Source: Ulva prolifera
Taxonomy: Eukaryota > Chlorophyta > Ulvophyceae > Ulvales > Ulvaceae
Assembly: GCA_023078555.1 (NCBI GenBank)
Contig: CM041197.1
Span: 12,178,002 to 12,242,001, forward strand
Length of the DNA: 64,000 bases
Direction of reading: 5' to 3'
The first letter of the stretch is position 1; each line of letters opens with the position of its first letter. The notes beneath the pieces were generated by a model. It saw only the letters and a list, made by a program, of their open reading frames with translations, was not told where the DNA came from and did no database searches. Both the position numbers and the translations under genes were made by a program. Below are positions 27,564-39,800 of the stretch, piece by piece.

Positions 27564-30500
27564 GTGGGCACTGTAATCTGGATGCGGAAAACGATCGAAT
27601 CATCAAAATCTGAGCATGCAGTGCTGTTCGGAACATGTATAAATGCTAGAAGAGACCAGCTCCTTCGTTTCCATGACAGATGTATGAGGCTACGGAGCAT
27701 GCGTGTGCTGCTGAGGTGCACCTGTGGGCACTGTAATTTGGGTGCGGAAAACGATCGAATCATCAAAATCTGAGCATGCAGTGCTGTTCGGAACATGCAT
27801 AAATGCTAAAATACACCATTTCCGTCGTTTTCTGTGACAGATGTATGAGGCTACGGAGCATGCGTGTGCTGCTGAGGTGCACCTGTGGGCACTGTAATTT
27901 GGATGCGGAAAACGATGGAATCATCAAAATCTGAGCATGCGGTGCTGTTCGGAACATGCATAAATGCTAGAATACTCCATTTCCGTCGTTTCTGTGACAG
28001 ATGTATGAGGCTACGGAGCATGCGTGTGCTGCTGAGGTGCACCTGTGGGCACTGTAATTTGGATGCGGAAAACGATCGAATCATCAAAATCTGAGGATGC
28101 AGTGCTGTTCGGAACATGCATTAATGCTAGAATACTCCAGCTCCGTCGTTTCCATGACAGATGTAAGAGGCTAAGGTGCGTGCGCGTCCTGCTGAGGTGC
28201 ACTTGTGCTGCTGAGGTGCACCTGTGGGCACTGTAATTTGGGTGCGGAAAACGATCGAATCATCAAAATCTGAGCATGCAGTGCTGTTCGGAACATGCAT
28301 AAATGCTAGAATACACCATTTCCGTCGTTTCTGTGACAGATGTATGAGGCTACGGAGCATGCGTGTGCTGCTGAGGTGCACCTGTGGGCACTGTAATTTG
28401 GATGCGGAAAACGATCGAATCATCAAAATCTGAGCATGCAGTGCTGTTCGGAACATGTATAAATGCTAGAAGAGACCAGCTCCTTCGTTTCCATGACAGA
28501 TGTATGAGGCTACGGAGCATGCGTGTGCTGCTGAGGTGCACCTGTGGGCACTGTAATTTGGATGCGGAAAACGATCGAATCATCAAAGTCTGAGCATGCG
28601 GTGCTGTTCGGAACATGCATAAATGCTAGAATACACCATTTCCGTCGTTTCTGTGACAGATGTATGAGGCTACGGAGCATGCGTGTGCTGCTGAGGTGCA
28701 CCTGTGGGCACTGTAAGTTGGATGCGGAAAACGATCGAATCATCAAAATCTGAGGATGCAGTGCTGTTCGGAACATGTATAAATGCTAGAAGAGACCAGC
28801 TCCTTCGTTTCCATGACAGATGTATGAGGCTACGGAGCATGCGTGTGCTGCTGAGGTGCACCTGTGGGCACTGTAATTTGGATGCGGAAAACGATCGAAT
28901 CATCAAAATCTGAGCATGCGGTGCTGTTCGGAACATGCATAAATGCTAGAAGAGACCAGCTCCTTCGTTTCCATGACAGATGTATGAGGCTACGGAGCAT
29001 GCGTGTGCTGCTGAGGTGCACCTGTGGGCACTGTAATCTGGATGCGGAAAACGATCGAATCATCAAAATCTGAGCATGCAGTCCTTTTCGGAACATGTAT
29101 AAATGCTAGAAGAGACCAGCTCCTTCGTTTCCATGACAGATGTATGAGGCTACGGAGCATGCGTGTGCTGCTGAGGTGCACCTGTGGGCACTGTAATTTG
29201 GATGCGGAAAACGATCGAATCATCAAAATCTGAGCATGCGGTGCTGTTCGGAACATGCATAAATGCTAGAATACACCATTTCCGTCGTTTCTGTGACAGA
29301 TGTATGAGGCTACGGAGCATGCGTGTGCTGCTGAGGTGCACCTGTGGGCACTGTAATTTGGATGCGGAAAACGATCGAATCATCAAAATCTGAGGATGCA
29401 GTGCTGTTCGGAACATGCAGTAATGCTAGAATACTCCAGCTCCGTCGTTTCCATGACAGATGTATGAGGCTAAGGTGCGTGCGCGTCCTGCTGAGGTGCA
29501 CTTGTGCTGCTGAGGTGCACCTGTGGGCACTGTAATTTGGGTGCGGAAAACGATCGAATCATCAAAATCTGAGCATGCAGTGCTGTTCGGAACATGCATA
29601 AATGCTAGAATACACCATTTCCGTCGTTTCTGTGACAGATGTATGAGGCTACGGAGCATGCGTGTGCTGCTGAGGTGCACCTGTGGGCACTGTAATTTGG
29701 ATGCGGAAAACGATCGAATCATCAAAATCTGAGCATGCAGTGCTGTTCGGAACATGTATAAATGCTAGAAGAGACCAGCTCCTTCGTTTCCATGACAGAT
29801 GTATGAGGCTACGGAGCATGCGTGTGCTGCTGAGGTGCACCTGTGGGCACTGTAATTTGGATGCGGAAAACGATCGAATCATCAAAGTCTGAGCATGCGG
29901 TGCTGTTCGGAACATGCATAAATGCTAGAATACACCATTTCCGTCGTTTCTGTGACAGATGTATGAGGCTACGGAGCATGCGTGTGCTGCTGAGGTGCAC
30001 CTGTGGGCACTGTAAGTTGGATGCGGAAAACGATCGAATCATCAAAATCTGAGGATGCAGTGCTGTTCGGAACATGCAGTAATGCTAGAATACTCCAGCT
30101 CCGTCGTTTCCATGACAGATGTAAGAGGCTAAGGTGCGTGCGCGTCCTGATGAGGTGCACTAGTGCTGCTGAGGTGCACCTGTGGGCACTGTAATCTGGA
30201 TGCGGAAAACGATCGAATCATCAAAATCTGAGCATGCAGTGCTGTTCGGAACATGTATAAATGCTAGAAGAGACCAGCTCCTTCGTCACCATGACAGATG
30301 TATGAGGCTACGGAGCATGCGTGTGCTGCTGAGGTGCACCTGTGGGCACTGTAATTTGGATGCGGAAAACGATCGAATCATCAAAATCTGAGCATGCGGT
30401 GCTGTTCGGAACATGCATAAATGCTAGAATACACCATTTCCGTCGTTTCTGTGACAGATGTATGAGGCTACGGAGCATGCGTGTGCTGCTGAGGTGCACC

Positions 30501-33500
30501 TGTGGGCACTGTAAGTTGGATGCGGAAAACGATCGAATCATCAAAATCTGAGGATGCAGTGCTGTTCGGAACATGCAGTAATGCTAGAATACTCCAGCTC
30601 CGTCGTTTCCATGACAGATGTAAGAGGCTAAGGTGCGTGCGCGTCCTGATGAGGTGCACTAGTGCTGCTGAGGTGCACCTGTGGGCACTGTAATCTGGAT
30701 GCGGAAAACGATCGAATCATCAAAATCTGAGCATGCAGTGCTGTTCGGAACATGTATAAATGCTAGAAGAGACCAGCTCCTTCGTTTCCATGACAGATGT
30801 ATGAGGCTACGGAGCATGCGTGTGCTGCTGAGGTGCACCTGTGGGCACTGTAATTTGGGTGCGGAAAACGATCGAATCATCAAAATCTGAGCATGCAGTG
30901 CTGTTCGGAACATGCATAAATGCTAAAATACACCATTTCCGTCGTTTCTGTGACAGATGTATGAGGCTACGGAGCATGCGTGTGCTGCTGAGGTGCACCT
31001 GTGGGCACTGTAATTTGGATGCGGAAAACGATGGAATCATCAAAATCTGAGCATGCGGTGCTGTTCGGAACATGCATAAATGCTAGAATACACCATTTCC
31101 GTCGTTTCTGTGACAGATGTATGAGGCTACGGAGCATGCGTGTGCTGCTGAGGTGCACCTGTGGGCACTGTAATTTGGATGCGGAAAACGATCGAATCAT
31201 CAAAATCTGAGGATGCAGTGCTGTTCGGAACATGCATTAATGCTAGAATACTCCAGCTCCGTCGTTTCCATGACAGATGTAAGAGGCTAAGGTGCGTGCG
31301 CGTCCTGCTGAGGTGCACTTGTGCTGCTGAGGTGCACCTGTGGGCACTGTAATTTGGGTGCGGAAAACGATCGAATCATCAAAATCTGAGCATGCAGTGC
31401 TGTTCGGAACATGCATAAATGCTAGAATACACCATTTCCGTCGTTTCTGTGACAGATGTATGAGGCTACGGAGCATGCGTGTGCTGCTGAGGTGCACCTG
31501 TGGGCACTGTAATTTGGATGCGGAAAACGATCGAATCATCAAAATCTGAGCATGCAGTGCTGTTCGGAACATGTATAAATGCTAGAAGAGACCAGCTCCT
31601 TCGTTTCCATGACAGATGTATGAGGCTACGGAGCATGCGTGTGCTGCTGAGGTGCACCTGTGGGCACTGTAATTTGGATGCGGAAAACGATCGAATCATC
31701 AAAGTCTGAGCATGCGGTGCTGTTCGGAACATGCATAAATGCTAGAATACACCATTTCCGTCGTTTCTGTGACAGATGTATGAGGCTACGGAGCATGCGT
31801 GTGCTGCTGAGGTGCACCTGTGGGCACTGTAAGTTGGATGCGGAAAACGATCGAATCATCAAAATCTGAGGATGCAGTGCTGTTCGGAACATGTATAAAT
31901 GCTAGAAGAGACCAGCTCCTTCGTTTCCATGACAGATGTATGAGGCTACGGAGCATGCGTGTGCTGCTGAGGTGCACCTGTGGGCACTGTAATTTGGATG
32001 CGGAAAACGATCGAATCATCAAAATCTGAGCATGCGGTGCTGTTCGGAACATGCATAAATGCTAGAAGAGACCAGCTCCTTCGTTTCCATGACAGATGTA
32101 TGAGGCTACGGAGCATGCGTGTGCTGCTGAGGTGCACCTGTGGGCACTGTAATCTGGATGCGGAAAACGATCGAATCATCAAAATCTGAGCATGCAGTGC
32201 TGTTCGGAACATGTATAAATGCTAGAAGAGACCAGCTCCTTCGTTTCCATGACAGATGTATGAGGCTACGGAGCATGCGTGTGCTGCTGAGGTGCACCTG
32301 TGGGCACTGTAATTTGGATGCGGAAAACGATCGAATCATCAAAATCTGAGCATGCGGTGCTGTTCGGAACATGCATAAATGCTAGAATACACCATTTCCG
32401 TCGTTTCTGTGACAGATGTATGAGGCTACGGAGCATGCGTGTGCTGCTGAGGTGCACCTGTGGGCACTGTAATTTGGATGCGGAAAACGATCGAATCATC
32501 AAAATCTGAGGATGCAGTGCTGTTCGGAACATGCAGTAATGCTAGAATACTCCAGCTCCGTCGTTTCCATGACAGATGTATGAGGCTAAGGTGCGTGCGC
32601 GTCCTGCTGAGGTGCACTTGTGCTGCTGAGGTGCACCTGTGGGCACTGTAATTTGGGTGCGGAAAACGATCGAATCATCAAAATCTGAGCATGCAGTGCT
32701 GTTCGGAACATGCATAAATGCTAGAATACACCATTTCCGTCGTTTCTGTGACAGATGTATGAGGCTACGGAGCATGCGTGTGCTGCTGAGGTGCACCTGT
32801 GGGCACTGTAATTTGGATGCGGAAAACGATCGAATCATCAAAATCTGAGCATGCAGTGCTGTTCGGAACATGTATAAATGCTAGAAGAGACCAGCTCCTT
32901 CGTTTCCATGACAGATGTATGAGGCTACGGAGCATGCGTGTGCTGCTGAGGTGCACCTGTGGGCACTGTAATTTGGATGCGGAAAACGATCGAATCATCA
33001 AAGTCTGAGCATGCGGTGCTGTTCGGAACATGCATAAATGCTAGAATACACCATTTCCGTCGTTTCTGTGACAGATGTATGAGGCTACGGAGCATGCGTG
33101 TGCTGCTGAGGTGCACCTGTGGGCACTGTAAGTTGGATGCGGAAAACGATCGAATCATCAAAATCTGAGGATGCAGTGCTGTTCGGAACATGCAGTAATG
33201 CTAGAATACTCCAGCTCCGTCGTTTCCATGACAGATGTAAGAGGCTAAGGTGCGTGCGCGTCCTGATGAGGTGCACTAGTGCTGCTGAGGTGCACCTGTG
33301 GGCACTGTAATCTGGATGCGGAAAACGATCGAATCATCAAAATCTGAGCATGCAGTGCTGTTCGGAACATGTATAAATGCTAGAAGAGACCAGCTCCTTC
33401 GTCACCATGACAGATGTATGAGGCTACGGAGCATGCGTGTGCTGCTGAGGTGCACCTGTGGGCACTGTAATTTGGATGCGGAAAACGATCGAATCATCAA

Positions 33501-33920
33501 AATCTGAGCATGCGGTGCTGTTCGGAACATGCATAAATGCTAGAATACACCATTTCCGTCGTTTCTGTGACAGATGTATGAGGCTACGGAGCATGCGTGT
33601 GCTGCTGAGGTGCACCTGTGGGCACTGTAAGTTGGATGCGGAAAACGATCGAATCATCAAAATCTGAGGATGCAGTGCTGTTAGGAACATGCAGTAATGC
33701 TAGAATACTCCAGCTCCGTCGTTTCCATGACAGATGTAAGAGGCTAAGGTGCGTGCGCGTCCTGATGAGGTGCACTAGTGCTGCTGAGGTGCACCTGTGG
33801 GCACTGTAATCTGGATGCGGAAAACGATCGAATCATCAAAATCTGAGCATGCAGTGCTGTTCGGAACATGTATAAATGCTAGAAGAGACCAGCTCCTTCG
33901 TTTCCATGACAGATGTATGA
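27564..33920 (+). repeat. Tandem higher-order repeat, period ~3,116 bp
   Basis: Two successive blocks of about 19 monomers follow each other with the same order of subtypes. Diagnostic rare variants recur at the same offset: GTCACCATGACAG at 30285 and 33401 (difference 3,116), and the TGCTAAAATACACC/ACGATGGAATC pair near 27.8 kb and 30.9 kb. Phase also matches, since monomers start at 27885 and 31001, 28224 and 31340, and 28864 and 31980. Inside each block a shorter copy at 1,299 bp is visible (28224 to 29523, 31340 to 32639). The third copy is only partly similar after about 33.9 kb. Confidence 0.8.
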
Positions 33921-35409
33921 GGCTACGGAGCATGCGTGTGCTGCTGAGGTGCACCTGTGGGCACTGTAATTTGGATGCGGAAAACGATCGAATCATCAAA
34001 ATCTGAGCATGCGGTGCTGTTCGGAACATGCATAAATGCTAGAATACACCATTTCCGTCGTTTCTGTGACAGATGTATGAGGCTACGGAGCATGCGTGTG
34101 CTGCTGAGGTGCACCTGTGGGCACTGTAATTTGGATGCGGAAAACGATCGAATCATCAAAATCTGAGGATGCAGTGCTGTTCGGAACATGCAGTAATGCT
34201 AGAATACTCCAGCTCCGTCGTTTCCATGACAGATGTAAGAGGCTAAGGTGCGTGCGCGTCCTGATGAGGTGCACTAGTGCTGCTGAGGTGCACCTGTGGG
34301 CACTGTAATCTGGATGCGGAAAACGATCGAATCATCAAAATCTGAGCATGCAGTGCTGTTCGGAACATGTATAAATGCTAGAAGAGACCAGCTCCTTCGT
34401 TTCCATGACAGATGTATGAGGCTACGGAGCATGCGTGTGCTGCTGAGGTGCACCTGTGGGCACTGTAATTTGGGTGCGGAAAACGATCGAATCATCAAAA
34501 TCTGAGCATGCAGTGCTGTTCGGAACATGCATAAATGCTAAAATACACCATTTCCGTCGTTTCTGTGACAGATGTATGAGGCTACGGAGCATGCGTGTGC
34601 TGCTGAGGTGCACCTGTGGGCACTGTAATTTGGATGCGGAAAACGATGGAATCATCAAAATCTGAGCATGCGGTGCTGTTCGGAACATGCATAAATGCTA
34701 GAATACACCATTTCCGTCGTTTCTGTGACAGATGTATGAGGCTACGGAGCATGCGTGTGCTGCTGAGGTGCACCTGTGGGCACTGTAATTTGGATGCGGA
34801 AAACGATCGAATCATCAAAATCTGAGGATGCAGTGCTGTTCGGAACATGCATTAATGCTAGAATACTCCAGCTCCGTCGTTTCCATGACAGATGTAAGAG
34901 GCTAAGGTGCGTGCGCGTCCTGCTGAGGTGCACTTGTGCTGCTGAGGTGCACCTGTGGGCACTGTAATTTGGGTGCGGAAAACGATCGAATCATCAAAAT
35001 CTGAGCATGCAGTGCTGTTCGGAACATGCATAAATGCTAGAATACACCATTTCCGTCGTTTCTGTGACAGATGTATGAGGCTACGGAGCATGCGTGTGCT
35101 GCTGAGGTGCACCTGTGGGCACTGTAATTTGGATGCGGAAAACGATCGAATCATCAAAATCTGAGCATGCAGTGCTGTTCGGAACATGTATAAATGCTAG
35201 AAGAGACCAGCTCCTTCGTTTCCATGACAGATGTATGAGGCTACGGAGCATGCGTGTGCTGCTGAGGTGCACCTGTGGGCACTGTAATTTGGGTGCGGAA
35301 AACGATCGAATCATCAAAATCTGAGCATGCAGTGCTGTTCGGAACATGCATAAATGCTAGAATACACCATTTCCGTCGTTTCTGTGACAGATGTATGAGG
35401 CTACGGAGC

Positions 35410-35412
35410 ATG
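35410..35412. repeat. Target site duplication, left copy (ATG)
   Basis: The satellite monomer normally reads GGAGCATGCGTGTGC. Here it is cut after GGAGCATG, and the same ATG reappears just after the right end of the element, followed by CGTGTGC. A 3-bp target duplication is characteristic of CACTA/EnSpm transposition. Confidence 0.9.
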
Positions 35413-35437
35413 CACTACAAGAAACCTGACCGGCCCA
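35413..35437 (+). repeat. Left terminal inverted repeat of the CACTA element
   Basis: Begins CACTACAAGAAACCTGAC and matches the reverse complement of 45073-45097 at 24 of 25 positions. The single mismatch is at position 19, C here and T in the right repeat. Similarity stops after position 25. Confidence 0.93.
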
Positions 35438-35448
35438 AGGAAGGACAA

Positions 35449-35579
35449 GGTGCCCCTTATGACTTGGGGGCTCGTTGGCAGAGGGCTGTAGTGCCCCATG
35501 CTAGTTCAGGGGCGGTTTCAGGATTCGGCAGCTGGGGGGGGTTCCGGCTCCAGGGTCACTTTGAAAGTCAGGGGCACAT
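35449..35579. repeat. Left subterminal GTGCCCC-type motifs
   Basis: Three copies of a short motif lie within about 170 bp of the left end: GTGCCCC at 35450-35456, GTGCCCC at 35491-35497, and the inverse GGGGCACAT at 35571-35579. The right end has the same ATGTGCCCC motif twice. CACTA elements usually carry short subterminal repeats in both orientations that bind a TnpA-like protein. That role is inferred here from position and repetition only. Confidence 0.45.
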
Positions 35580-36128
35580 ATGGGCCCCACGATGAGGGGG
35601 TGTTTGCTTGGGCATCCACCAAGCTGCTCCATAAGGGGCCGTATTTGTGCCACCATGCCATGGCACATTGGTGAAACGGTGCGATGCCCTGCTATGGACA
35701 ATCGGGTCGCATTGAATATTACTATCTTGACAGATAAGGCACATAATCGATTGAATGCGCGAACTGTGCACCGTGGGATGCTGATGACTGTTTCTGGCGG
35801 TTTGGTACATCGACGCACGGACATTGAGCAGGTGTCCCGTGGGTGGTGTGATGGGGCGGCTGTACAGATTCATGAATGCGTAAATCCTGGTCATGCTTCG
35901 CTTGATGTCGGCTTTCGTGGCGATCCTTGCGGCCGCCCGGAGGGAGCCAGCAGCGTTTGTAGCCGATGCATGCAGCTAACGCGGATGCGGCTTTGGGCTC
36001 GACATAATTATCGACTCGCGCAGGCCTGCACTGTGATCACGTTCCCACCGGTGCGTGTGCTCAGTCAGGTGATCCAACGGATGGCTTATGTGCTCATAGT
36101 CTTCTTCATGCGCGGAGAACGGACTTGA
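35580..36128 (+). CDS. Uncertain ORF, 182 codons, in left unique flank
   Basis: This is the longest open frame in the left unique flank. The predicted protein is rich in Cys, Arg and His, with a CSRC pair near residue 130 and a hydrophobic end (YVLIVFFM) just before the stop. I recognise no family, and an opposite-strand frame (35568-35894) overlaps it and is about equally open. No splice or promoter evidence is apparent. It may be a chance frame or part of an exon of a decayed transposon gene. The ATG is simply the first in the frame and overlaps the subterminal region, which argues weakly against a real start. Confidence 0.18.
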   Translation: MGPTMRGCLLGHPPSCSIRGRICATMPWHIGETVRCPAMDNRVALNITILTDKAHNRLNARTVHRGMLMTVSGGLVHRRTDIEQVSRGWCDGAAVQIHECVNPGHASLDVGFRGDPCGRPEGASSVCSRCMQLTRMRLWARHNYRLAQACTVITFPPVRVLSQVIQRMAYVLIVFFMRGERT

Positions 36129-36891
36129 TTAGTCGGCGTGGATTTCGCGTTGCTGCGAGTGAATCAATTAGTGACCAGCGTGCTTCCCCAGTGGCTGCCA
36201 GACGCCAATATCCGAAGCAATGTAGTACGTTCCGTTAGGCTACATGCTCATGCTTCATCTGCCATGGCTTGTGTGTTGCGCCACAGTTGCTCGTGACTGG
36301 TGTTCCATGATGACGCCTGCAGCAAAACGCCATTTGAGGTGAAAACAATGAAAACGATTGTTACACTGACATGCAGGTGATGATGCTCCACTGACGTATT
36401 CCTTCGGTGTATCGTGATCAGTGTTGCAGCGGCAGTTTGCTGCTACACTCCACCTAGCCCAAGGCATCATGATTATGGCAGCAGTAGAAGCTACTTGATC
36501 ACAAGCTACGGAAGGTGTAGTTTACGGTGCAGTGGATAGCCCATTAACGATGAGGTAGGCTGCTGGCAAGTATTATCTGTGAGTATCCACGCTGAATTCT
36601 TGATGTGTGGAGATGCTATGTCTAGCTAGGGCATGGAACTCGTGTCGTGTCCAAGTGATACAGCAAAATGCTTTGAACACCATTTGCTGGCTGCTCATGT
36701 AGGTGCTGCATTCCTGTTGGTTGTAGGTGCTCTGTGCGATAGGCATGGACCTCTATAGAAATCACATGTTGCTGTCTCGACTCATAAACTTCGTCCAGCT
36801 CGGGTAAGCCGCATTATCAGCACAAGTACCTATGGTGTTACATGGTCGTAACTGTTCAACCGAAGGTTGACAGCTTCAAAGTGGGAATGAA
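36129..36891. other. Unique non-coding left flank
   Basis: This is non-repetitive sequence between the uncertain ORF and the 175-bp array. All plus-strand frames are broken by frequent stops, and the only open frame of note is a 71-codon minus-strand one (36255-36470) with no recognisable content. No inverted similarity to the right flank is visible by eye. Confidence 0.6.
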
Positions 36892-39800
36892 AAACTGCAC
36901 AGTTCACTGCACATGTGAGTTGCCGAATGGATTTGCAGCTCAGGTGTGCCAGTGGCAGCCTCAGCTCCTTCACAAAAAATTCAGCATGCTCACAGAAGCG
37001 GGAAACCAGCATGCACGTGCGACGTATGCAGCCAGCACCCAACCCAGCCTTGGGCTGCTGGAGCTCAAACTGCACAGTTCACTGCACATGTGAGTTGCCG
37101 AATGGATTTGCAGCTCAGGTGCGCCAGTGGCAGCCTCAGCTCCTTCACAAAAAAATCAGCATGTTCACAGAAGCGGGAAACCAGCATGCACGTGCGACGT
37201 ATGCAGCCAGCACCCAACCCAGCCTTGGGCTGCTGGAGCTCAAACTGCACAGTTCACTGCACATGTGAGTTGCCGAATGGATTTGCAGCTCAGGTGCGCC
37301 AGTGGCAGCCTCAGCTCCTTCACAAAAAATTCAGCATGTTCACAGAAGCGGGAAACCAGCATGCACGTGCGACGTATGCAGCCAGCACCAAACCCAGCCT
37401 TGGGCTGCTGGAGTTCAAACTGCACAGTTCACTGCACATGTGAGTTGCCGAATGGATTTGCAGCTCAGGTGCGCCAGTGGCAGCCTCAGCTCCTTCACAA
37501 AAAAATCAGCATGTTCACAGAAGCGGGAAACCAGCATGCACGTGCGACGTATGCAGCCAGCACCCAACCCAGCCTTGGGCTGCTGGAGCTCAAACTGCAC
37601 AGTTCACTGCACATGTGAGTTGCCGAATGGATTTGCAGCTCAGGTGCGCCAGTGGCAGCCTCAGCTCCTTCACAAAAAATTCAGCATGTTCACAGAAGCG
37701 GGAAACCAGCATGCACGTGCGACGTATGCAGCCAGCACCAAACCCAGCCTTGGGCTGCTGGAGTTCAAACTGCACAGTTCACTGCACATGTGAGTTGCCG
37801 AATGGATTTGCAGCTCAGGTGCGCCAGTGGCAGCCTCAGCTCCTTCACAAAAAATTCAGCATGCTCACAGAAGCGGGAAACCAGCATGCACGTGCGCCGC
37901 AAGTAGCCAGCACCAAACCCAACCTTGAGCTTCTGAAGTTCAAACTGCACAGTTCACTGCACATGTGAGTTGCCGAATGGATTTGAAGCTCAGGTGCGCC
38001 AGTGGCAGCCTCAGCTCCTTCACAAAAAATTCAGCATGTTCACAGAAGCGGGAAACCAGCATGCACGTGCGACGTATGCAGCCAGCACCCAACCCAGCCT
38101 TGGGCTGCTGGAGTTCAAACTGCACAGTTCACTGCACATGTGAGTTGCCGAATGGATTTGCAGCTCAGGTGCGCCAGTGGCAGCCTCAGCTCCTTCACAA
38201 AAAATTCAGCATGTTCACAGAAGCGGGAAACCAGCATGCACGTGCGACGTATGCAGCCAGCACCCAACCCAGCCTTGGGCTGCTGGAGCTCAAACTGCAC
38301 AGTTCACTGCACATGTGAGTTGCCGAATGGATTTGCAGCTCAGGTGCGCCAGTGGCAGCCTCAGCTCCTTCACAAAAAATTCAGCATGTTCACAGAAGCG
38401 GGAAACCAGCATGCACGTGCGACGTATGCAGCCAGCACCCAACCCAGCCTTGGGCTGCTGGAGCTCAAACTGCACAGTTCACTGCACATGTGAGTTGCCG
38501 AATGGATTTGCAGCTCAGGTGCGCCAGTGGCAGCCTCAGCTCCTTCACAAAAAATTCAGCATGTTCACAGAAGCGGGAAACCAGCATGCACGTGCGACGT
38601 ATGCAGCCAGCACCAAACCCAGCCTTGGGCTGCTGGAGTTCAAACTGCACAGTTCACTGCACATGTGAGTTGCCGAATGGATTTGCAGCTCAGGTGCGCC
38701 AGTGGCAGCCTCAGCTCCTTCACAAAAAAATCAGCATGTTCACAGAAGCGGGAAACCAGCATGCACGTGCGACGTATGCAGCCAGCACCCAACCCAGCCT
38801 TGGGCTGCTGGAGCTCAAACTGCACAGTTCACTGCACATGTGAGTTGCCGAATGGATTTGCAGCTCAGGTGCGTCAGTGGCAGCCTCAGCTCCTTCACAA
38901 AAAATTCAGCATGTTCACAGAAGCGGGAAACCAGCATGCACGTGCGACGTATGCAGCCAGCACCAAACCCAGCCTTGGGCTGCTGGAGTTCAAACTGCAC
39001 AGTTCACTGCACATGTGAGTTGCCGAATGGATTTGCAGCTCAGGTGCGCCAGTGGCAGCCTCAGCTCCTTCACAAAAAATTCAGCATGCTCACAGAAGCG
39101 GGAAACCAGCATGCACGTGCGCCGCAAGTAGCCAGCACCAAACCCAACCTTGAGCTTCTGAAGTTCAAACTGCACAGTTCACTGCACATGTGAGTTGCCG
39201 AATGGATTTGAAGCTCAGGTGCGCCAGTGGCAGCCTCAGCTCCTTCACAAAAAATTCAGCATGTTCACAGAAGCGGGAAACCAGCATGCACGTGCGACGT
39301 ATGCAGCCAGCACCCAACCCAGCCTTGGGCTGCTGGAGTTCAAACTGCACAGTTCACTGCACATGTGAGTTGCCGAATGGATTTGCAGCTCAGGTGCGCC
39401 AGTGGCAGCCTCAGCTCCTTCACAAAAAATTCAGCATGTTCACAGAAGCGGGAAACCAGCATGCACGTGCGACGTATGCAGCCAGCACCCAACCCAGCCT
39501 TGGGCTGCTGGAGCTCAAACTGCACAGTTCACTGCACATGTGAGTTGCCGAATGGATTTGCAGCTCAGGTGCGCCAGTGGCAGCCTCAGCTCCTTCACAA
39601 AAAATTCAGCATGTTCACAGAAGCGGGAAACCAGCATGCACGTGCGACGTATGCAGCCAGCACCCAACCCAGCCTTGGGCTGCTGGAGCTCAAACTGCAC
39701 AGTTCACTGCACATGTAAGTTGCTGAATGGATTTGCAGCTCAGGTGTGCCAGTGGCTGCCTCAGCTCCTTCACAAAAAATTCAGCATGCTCACAGAAGCG

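Larger units (their letters stand above)
17401..35412 (+). repeat. 160/179-bp satellite array, domain II (left of the transposon)
   Basis: The same satellite family continues, but with a different variant set. CTGTAAGTTGGATGCGG appears from about 17.97 kb, ATCATCAAAGTCTGAG from about 22.8 kb, and the adjacent marker pair TGCTAAAATACACC then ACGATGGAATC from about 22.0 kb. From about 19.65 kb monomers keep exact 160- or 179-bp spacing for long runs, so the higher-order structure can be read. The array stops in the middle of a monomer at 35412, inside GGAGCATG, where the CACTA element is inserted. Domain I and domain II markers are largely exclusive, which implies regional homogenisation. No gene is supported. 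Confidence 0.96.

Noticed and set aside
19650-35412. Dozens of near-identical 63-88 codon frames on both strands, some Cys-rich (RCTCGHCNLDAEND), resembling a repeated small-protein family.
   Set aside because: They recur at the monomer period on both strands in overlapping frames and change only with monomer variants. 160 and 179 are not multiples of three, so they are by-products of a conserved satellite.
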